From Panopea generosa (lineage: Eukaryota > Mollusca > Bivalvia > Adapedonta > Hiatellidae), in NCBI GenBank assembly GCA_029582155.1, contig CM055894.1:36755132-36819131 (forward strand): a DNA stretch of 64,000 bases, written 5' to 3'. Within the stretch, counting starts at the first letter, position 1. The number at the start of each line of letters is the position of its first letter. The translations under genes and the position numbers were made by a program. The notes under the pieces are model-generated. The model did not search any database. It had not been told where the DNA came from and worked only from the letters and a program-made list of their open reading frames with translations. Positions 57,401 through 64,000 of the stretch are shown here, piece by piece.

Positions 57401-60400
57401 CGAGCTCTCTGATTGGCTGAAAAAAGTATAGGGATGTTCAGGGCATATATTTTTATAGTAAGCTTAATTGTGGTTGGATGAAAATGTGAAACTGGCAAAT
57501 GATCACAATAAAATATAAGTTTATTATGTTTGTGTCAATAAAAAATTAGAATTATGTTTCTGTGACTGTCCTAATTCATTTTATCAAGGAAACTGCATGG
57601 AAAGTAAAATTGGTGAAATTTACTTTTTTTCATGCTGAAAGTGGGGGTACCCAACTTCAGGGGGCAAAAAGTGGTAAAAAGTGGTACTTTTGACCCCATT
57701 TTGGGGACATTTTTATTTGAGTCTAGGACAGTACTTTAATATGATATAGGACTTTTTGGTCCGCCAATGTTAGAAAATGTGAAAATTTGGTCAAACGTTA
57801 TAATGTAAGTCTATGGAAAACGCAATGGTGGTAGCTGACCTAAACAACCGCGACAACATTTTCTAAATTTTCATCGCATTAGCTTCTTTTTTTCTGTAAA
57901 TAGTGCAACTGGGGTGCTTGTAGGGAAATGGCAATAAAATAAAAAAAAATTCCGCAGGTTGATCAATTTTCGCCATTTTTTCTTTTTTTTTAGAGCTTTT
58001 TATTAAAAATAAGGGCCATATGGCTTTAAATAGCCCACAGAATGTTCTACTCAGAATTTTAAGTGCATTTAAGTGAAATACAGCGGAATGATGATAGATA
58101 TGTTCAATTTTGACAAAATATACTGTTTTATTTTATTTTAAGGTACCGTATAAGGCCATTTTAGGAAAATTTGGTTAAAATACCAGGTTCAGTTTGTCGC
58201 GATAACTTGCGCCTTGTCCGCTGAAATCGCACACTCAAGAACCATTGAAAACACTAGAAATGATCTTAATTGCATTGGGAAACAAAAATACACATGAAAT
58301 AGTAGGTTTAAGAACTGATTTTGAATTCCAAGCTCAAAATATGTGTACTTAGGTACTGAATTTGGATTTTGAGCTGAAAATGGCCCACTTTTGACATTTT
58401 TTTCATTTTTATCCACTCAGAACCAGCATGTCATGCCATATTATATAGCAATTTTTCACATTTAACCTCTTTTATTGTGCAGTTATAAGTAGAGCCAGTT
58501 GAATAGTTGCAATAATGGGTGCCTGGTTGTATCTATTGCACTTCAATGTTGCTAAATCACTTCACAATCTAAACATATTACATTCAAGAAATGCTTGAGT
58601 TATATAATTTTGGAAATATTTTCCATTTTGCCCTGTCTTGTCTGACATTTTTTTTACTTAAATGTAACATTTGATGGATAATTTGTAAATAGAATGTTGT
58701 AGTGCAAGAAAATTGTGGGTTTTGTGCCCCAAATTCCCTAGAAATGGTAATAATTGTGATTTACTACTAAAAATTATGAATTTTCATGCTTGACTGATTT
58801 TGATATAATTTCTGTCATCTTTACATATTTTTTAATATAAGACATAGAAAAGGATGTATACCCATTCCACTGGATTAAAGAAATATTAAACCACTAAATA
58901 AATATGACATTTCTTCTATTTTGGTAACCGATGTTCCGAAAGGCTCTCTTTCTACCGGAAAGTGTGTAATCCAAATGTAATCCTTTAACCGAAGCGACAA
59001 TGAAATTTTACGAAATGGTTTAATTTATCATTCCGTTGTTAATTTGATTCGATCAAATGCATTCGACAACTTCTTTATAGAAATATCAACACATTTATTA
59101 TGAAATTAGAGCAAATGGTCAATTTAGCCTTTTTTCATATAATTTTAGTGGGTGGGGTATGAAATTATCATGTATACACATTTTTTATGCAAAGGAATCT
59201 TAAAAGTTGATATGCAAAGCTATCATTACATGTTTATATACCTGTTTCCATAATTATATAAAAAAACAAGAATGATTAGATCAAATATTGTAGGTCAAGT
59301 GTCTAAGTAAATTTGAACTGAAGTACAGTTTTGTCATTGGGAATTTGGTAAAATTATGTATACTTTTTTGTGCCTGGAAAAGGCCACATTTTCATCAAAT
59401 TATGTAGCAGAAAAATAAAAATGGTATCATTTTGTTCAGAAATATTTATTCTATGAATTTGCATCAGTGGAATAATAAAAAAGCGAAATTAAATGCCCCT
59501 TTAGGTCAGCTACCACCATTGAGACGAGCTCTCTGATTGGCTGAAAAAAGTATAGGGATGTTCAGGGCATATATTTTTATAGTAAGCTTAATTGTGGTTG
59601 GATGAAAATGTGAAACTGGCAAATGATCACAATAAAATATAAGTTTATTATGTTTGTGTCAATAAAAAATTAGAATTATGTTTCTGTGACTGTCCTAATT
59701 CATTTTATCAAGGAAACTGCATGGAAAGTAAAATTGGTGAAATTTACTTTTTTTCATGCTGAAAGTGGGGGTACCCAACTTCAGGGGGCAAAAAGTGGTA
59801 AAAAGTGGTACTTTTGACCCCATTTTGGGGACATTTTTATTTGAGTCTAGGACAGTACTTTAATATGATATAGGACTTTTTGGTCCGCCAATGTTAGAAA
59901 ATGTGAAAATTTGGTCAAACGTTATAATGTAAGTCTATGGAAAACGCAATGGTGGTAGCTGACCTAAACAACCGCGACAACATTTTCTAAATTTTCATCG
60001 CATTAGCTTCTTTTTTTCTGTAAATAGTGCAACTGGGGTGCTTGTAGGGAAATGGCAATAAAATAAAAAAAAATTCCGCAGGTTGATCAATTTTCGCCAT
60101 TTTTTCTTTTTTTTTAGAGCTTTTTATTAAAAATAAGGGCCATATGGCTTTAAATAGCCCACAGAATGTTCTACTCAGAATTTTAAGTGCATTTAAGTGA
60201 AATACAGCGGAATGATGATAGATATGTTCAATTTTGACAAAATATACTGTTTTATTTTATTTTAAGGTACCGTATAAGGCCATTTTAGGAAAATTTGGTT
60301 AAAATACCAGGTTCAGTTTGTCGCGATAACTTGCGCCTTGTCCGCTGAAATCGCACACTCAAGAACCATTGAAAACACTAGAAATGATCTTAATTGCATT

Positions 60401-63400
60401 GGGAAACAAAAATACACATGAAATAGTAGGTTTAAGAACTGATTTTGAATTCCAAGCTCAAAATATGTGTACTTAGGTACTGAATTTGGATTTTGAGCTG
60501 AAAATGGCCCACTTTTGACATTTTTTTCATTTTTATCCACTCAGAACCAGCATGTCATGCCATATTATATAGCAATTTTTCACATTTAACCTCTTTTATT
60601 GTGCAGTTATAAGTAGAGCCAGTTGAATAGTTGCAATAATGGGTGCCTGGTTGTATCTATTGCACTTCAATGTTGCTAAATCACTTCACAATCTAAACAT
60701 ATTACATTCAAGAAATGCTTGAGTTATATAATTTTGGAAATATTTTCCATTTTGCCCTGTCTTGTCTGACATTTTTTTTACTTAAATGTAACATTTGATG
60801 GATAATTTGTAAATAGAATGTTGTAGTGCAAGAAAATTGTGGGTTTTGTGCCCCAAATTCCCTAGAAATGGTAATAATTGTGATTTACTACTAAAAATTA
60901 TGAATTTTCATGCTTGACTGATTTTGATATAATTTCTGTCATCTTTACATATTTTTTAATATAAGACATAGAAAAGGATGTATACCCATTCCACTGGATT
61001 AAAGAAATATTAAACCACTAAATAAATATGACATTTCTTCTATTTTGGTAACCGATGTTCCGAAAGGCTCTCTTTCTACCGGAAAGTGTGTAATCCAAAT
61101 GTAATCCTTTAACCGAAGCGACAATGAAATTTTACGAAATGGTTTAATTTATCATTCCGTTGTTAATTTGATTCGATCAAATGCATTCGACAACTTCTTT
61201 ATAGAAATATCAACACATTTATTATGAAATTAGAGCAAATGGTCAATTTAGCCTTTTTTCATATAATTTTAGTGGGTGGGGTATGAAATTATCATGTATA
61301 CACATTTTTTATGCAAAGGAATCTTAAAAGTTGATATGCAAAGCTATCATTACATGTTTATATACCTGTTTCCATAATTATATAAAAAAACAAGAATGAT
61401 TAGATCAAATATTGTAGGTCAAGTGTCTAAGTAAATTTGAACTGAAGTACAGTTTTGTCATTGGGAATTTGGTAAAATTATGTATACTTTTTTGTGCCTG
61501 GAAAAGGCCACATTTTCATCAAATTATGTAGCAGAAAAATAAAAATGGTATCATTTTGTTCAGAAATATTTATTCTATGAATTTGCATCAGTGGAATAAT
61601 AAAAAAGCGAAATTAAATGCCCCTTTAGGTCAGCTACCACCATTGAGACGAGCTCTCTGATTGGCTGAAAAAAGTATAGGGATGTTCAGGGCATATATTT
61701 TTATAGTAAGCTTAATTGTGGTTGGATGAAAATGTGAAACTGGCAAATGATCACAATAAAATATAAGTTTATTATGTTTGTGTCAATAAAAAATTAGAAT
61801 TATGTTTCTGTGACTGTCCTAATTCATTTTATCAAGGAAACTGCATGGAAAGTAAAATTGGTGAAATTTACTTTTTTTCATGCTGAAAGTGGGGGTACCC
61901 AACTTCAGGGGGCAAAAAGTGGTAAAAAGTGGTACTTTTGACCCCATTTTGGGGACATTTTTATTTGAGTCTAGGACAGTACTTTAATATGATATAGGAC
62001 TTTTTGGTCCGCCAATGTTAGAAAATGTGAAAATTTGGTCAAACGTTATAATGTAAGTCTATGGAAAACGCAATGGTGGTAGCTGACCTAAACAACCGCG
62101 ACAACATTTTCTAAATTTTCATCGCATTAGCTTCTTTTTTTCTGTAAATAGTGCAACTGGGGTGCTTGTAGGGAAATGGCAATAAAATAAAAAAAAATTC
62201 CGCAGGTTGATCAATTTTCGCCATTTTTTCTTTTTTTTTAGAGCTTTTTATTAAAAATAAGGGCCATATGGCTTTAAATAGCCCACAGAATGTTCTACTC
62301 AGAATTTTAAGTGCATTTAAGTGAAATACAGCGGAATGATGATAGATATGTTCAATTTTGACAAAATATACTGTTTTATTTTATTTTAAGGTACCGTATA
62401 AGGCCATTTTAGGAAAATTTGGTTAAAATACCAGGTTCAGTTTGTCGCGATAACTTGCGCCTTGTCCGCTGAAATCGCACACTCAAGAACCATTGAAAAC
62501 ACTAGAAATGATCTTAATTGCATTGGGAAACAAAAATACACATGAAATAGTAGGTTTAAGAACTGATTTTGAATTCCAAGCTCAAAATATGTGTACTTAG
62601 GTACTGAATTTGGATTTTGAGCTGAAAATGGCCCACTTTTGACATTTTTTTCATTTTTATCCACTCAGAACCAGCATGTCATGCCATATTATATAGCAAT
62701 TTTTCACATTTAACCTCTTTTATTGTGCAGTTATAAGTAGAGCCAGTTGAATAGTTGCAATAATGGGTGCCTGGTTGTATCTATTGCACTTCAATGTTGC
62801 TAAATCACTTCACAATCTAAACATATTACATTCAAGAAATGCTTGAGTTATATAATTTTGGAAATATTTTCCATTTTGCCCTGTCTTGTCTGACATTTTT
62901 TTTACTTAAATGTAACATTTGATGGATAATTTGTAAATAGAATGTTGTAGTGCAAGAAAATTGTGGGTTTTGTGCCCCAAATTCCCTAGAAATGGTAATA
63001 ATTGTGATTTACTACTAAAAATTATGAATTTTCATGCTTGACTGATTTTGATATAATTTCTGTCATCTTTACATATTTTTTAATATAAGACATAGAAAAG
63101 GATGTATACCCATTCCACTGGATTAAAGAAATATTAAACCACTAAATAAATATGACATTTCTTCTATTTTGGTAACCGATGTTCCGAAAGGCTCTCTTTC
63201 TACCGGAAAGTGTGTAATCCAAATGTAATCCTTTAACCGAAGCGACAATGAAATTTTACGAAATGGTTTAATTTATCATTCCGTTGTTAATTTGATTCGA
63301 TCAAATGCATTCGACAACTTCTTTATAGAAATATCAACACATTTATTATGAAATTAGAGCAAATGGTCAATTTAGCCTTTTTTCATATAATTTTAGTGGG

Positions 63401-64000
63401 TGGGGTATGAAATTATCATGTATACACATTTTTTATGCAAAGGAATCTTAAAAGTTGATATGCAAAGCTATCATTACATGTTTATATACCTGTTTCCATA
63501 ATTATATAAAAAAACAAGAATGATTAGATCAAATATTGTAGGTCAAGTGTCTAAGTAAATTTGAACTGAAGTACAGTTTTGTCATTGGGAATTTGGTAAA
63601 ATTATGTATACTTTTTTGTGCCTGGAAAAGGCCACATTTTCATCAAATTATGTAGCAGAAAAATAAAAATGGTATCATTTTGTTCAGAAATATTTATTCT
63701 ATGAATTTGCATCAGTGGAATAATAAAAAAGCGAAATTAAATGCCCCTTTAGGTCAGCTACCACCATTGAGACGAGCTCTCTGATTGGCTGAAAAAAGTA
63801 TAGGGATGTTCAGGGCATATATTTTTATAGTAAGCTTAATTGTGGTTGGATGAAAATGTGAAACTGGCAAATGATCACAATAAAATATAAGTTTATTATG
63901 TTTGTGTCAATAAAAAATTAGAATTATGTTTCTGTGACTGTCCTAATTCATTTTATCAAGGAAACTGCATGGAAAGTAAAATTGGTGAAATTTACTTTTT
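51008..64000. repeat. 2124-bp macrosatellite, six full units plus a partial seventh
   Basis: Units start with ggtcagctaccaccattg at 51008, 53132, 55256, 57380, 59504, 61628 and 63752, exactly 2124 bases apart. No difference between units was found wherever they were compared, and the array runs off the window. A 75-codon minus-strand open frame at a fixed position in each unit is identical in all six; it has no recognisable domain and is not called as a gene. Such identity means very recent amplification, strong homogenisation or an assembly artefact. Confidence 0.97.

Overview
The window is nuclear DNA of a multicellular animal. The evidence is one spliced gene with GT-AG introns, several families of tRNA-derived SINEs, MITE-like inverted-repeat elements and very large satellite arrays. 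The AT-rich base composition, the repeat style and the kind of methyltransferase encoded suggest a marine or freshwater invertebrate, most likely a mollusc (bivalve). That assignment is inference and cannot be confirmed without searches.

Only one protein-coding gene can be supported. On the minus strand, four coding exons (44955-44789, 39944-39751, 35501-35373, 34203-33647) join in phase into a complete 348-residue SAM-dependent methyltransferase. It has an N-terminal winged-helix-type segment followed by a Rossmann methyltransferase domain and resembles the Rv2258c-like family. The gene spans about 11.3 kb because its introns are filled with repeats: a 3.2-kb foldback in intron 1, a 60-bp minisatellite and a small hairpin element in intron 2, and a full SINE plus a 19-bp minisatellite in intron 3.

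Layout: 1-3790, a diverged foldback (arms 1-690 and 3140-3790) enclosing a SINE and a G-run minisatellite; 3904-4359, a MITE with 54-bp perfect terminal inverted repeats, itself split by a SINE with a 14-bp target duplication; 5945-7020, degenerate satellite and a 32-bp minisatellite; 7714-31055, about 23 kb of one 75-bp satellite family in two subfamilies (A to 19.6 kb, B from 21.9 to 30.8 kb), separated by degenerate monomers, nested SINEs and a 21-bp array; 31.1-33.6 kb, mostly non-repetitive with a SINE fragment and a TA-flanked MITE; 33.6-45 kb, the methyltransferase gene; 45.09-48.74 kb, a roughly 408-bp satellite of nine units with a clean SINE insertion; 48.8-51.0 kb, diverged repeats; 51008-64000, six complete and one partial copy of a 2124-bp macrosatellite that look identical and continue past the window edge.

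More than half of the window is tandem repeat. Most long open reading frames come from satellite units whose length is a multiple of three and are not genes. The points most worth checking are the macrosatellite whose first unit begins exactly at an inverted-repeat terminus, the long foldback inside a transcribed intron, and the mosaic of higher-order duplication in the 75-bp satellite.
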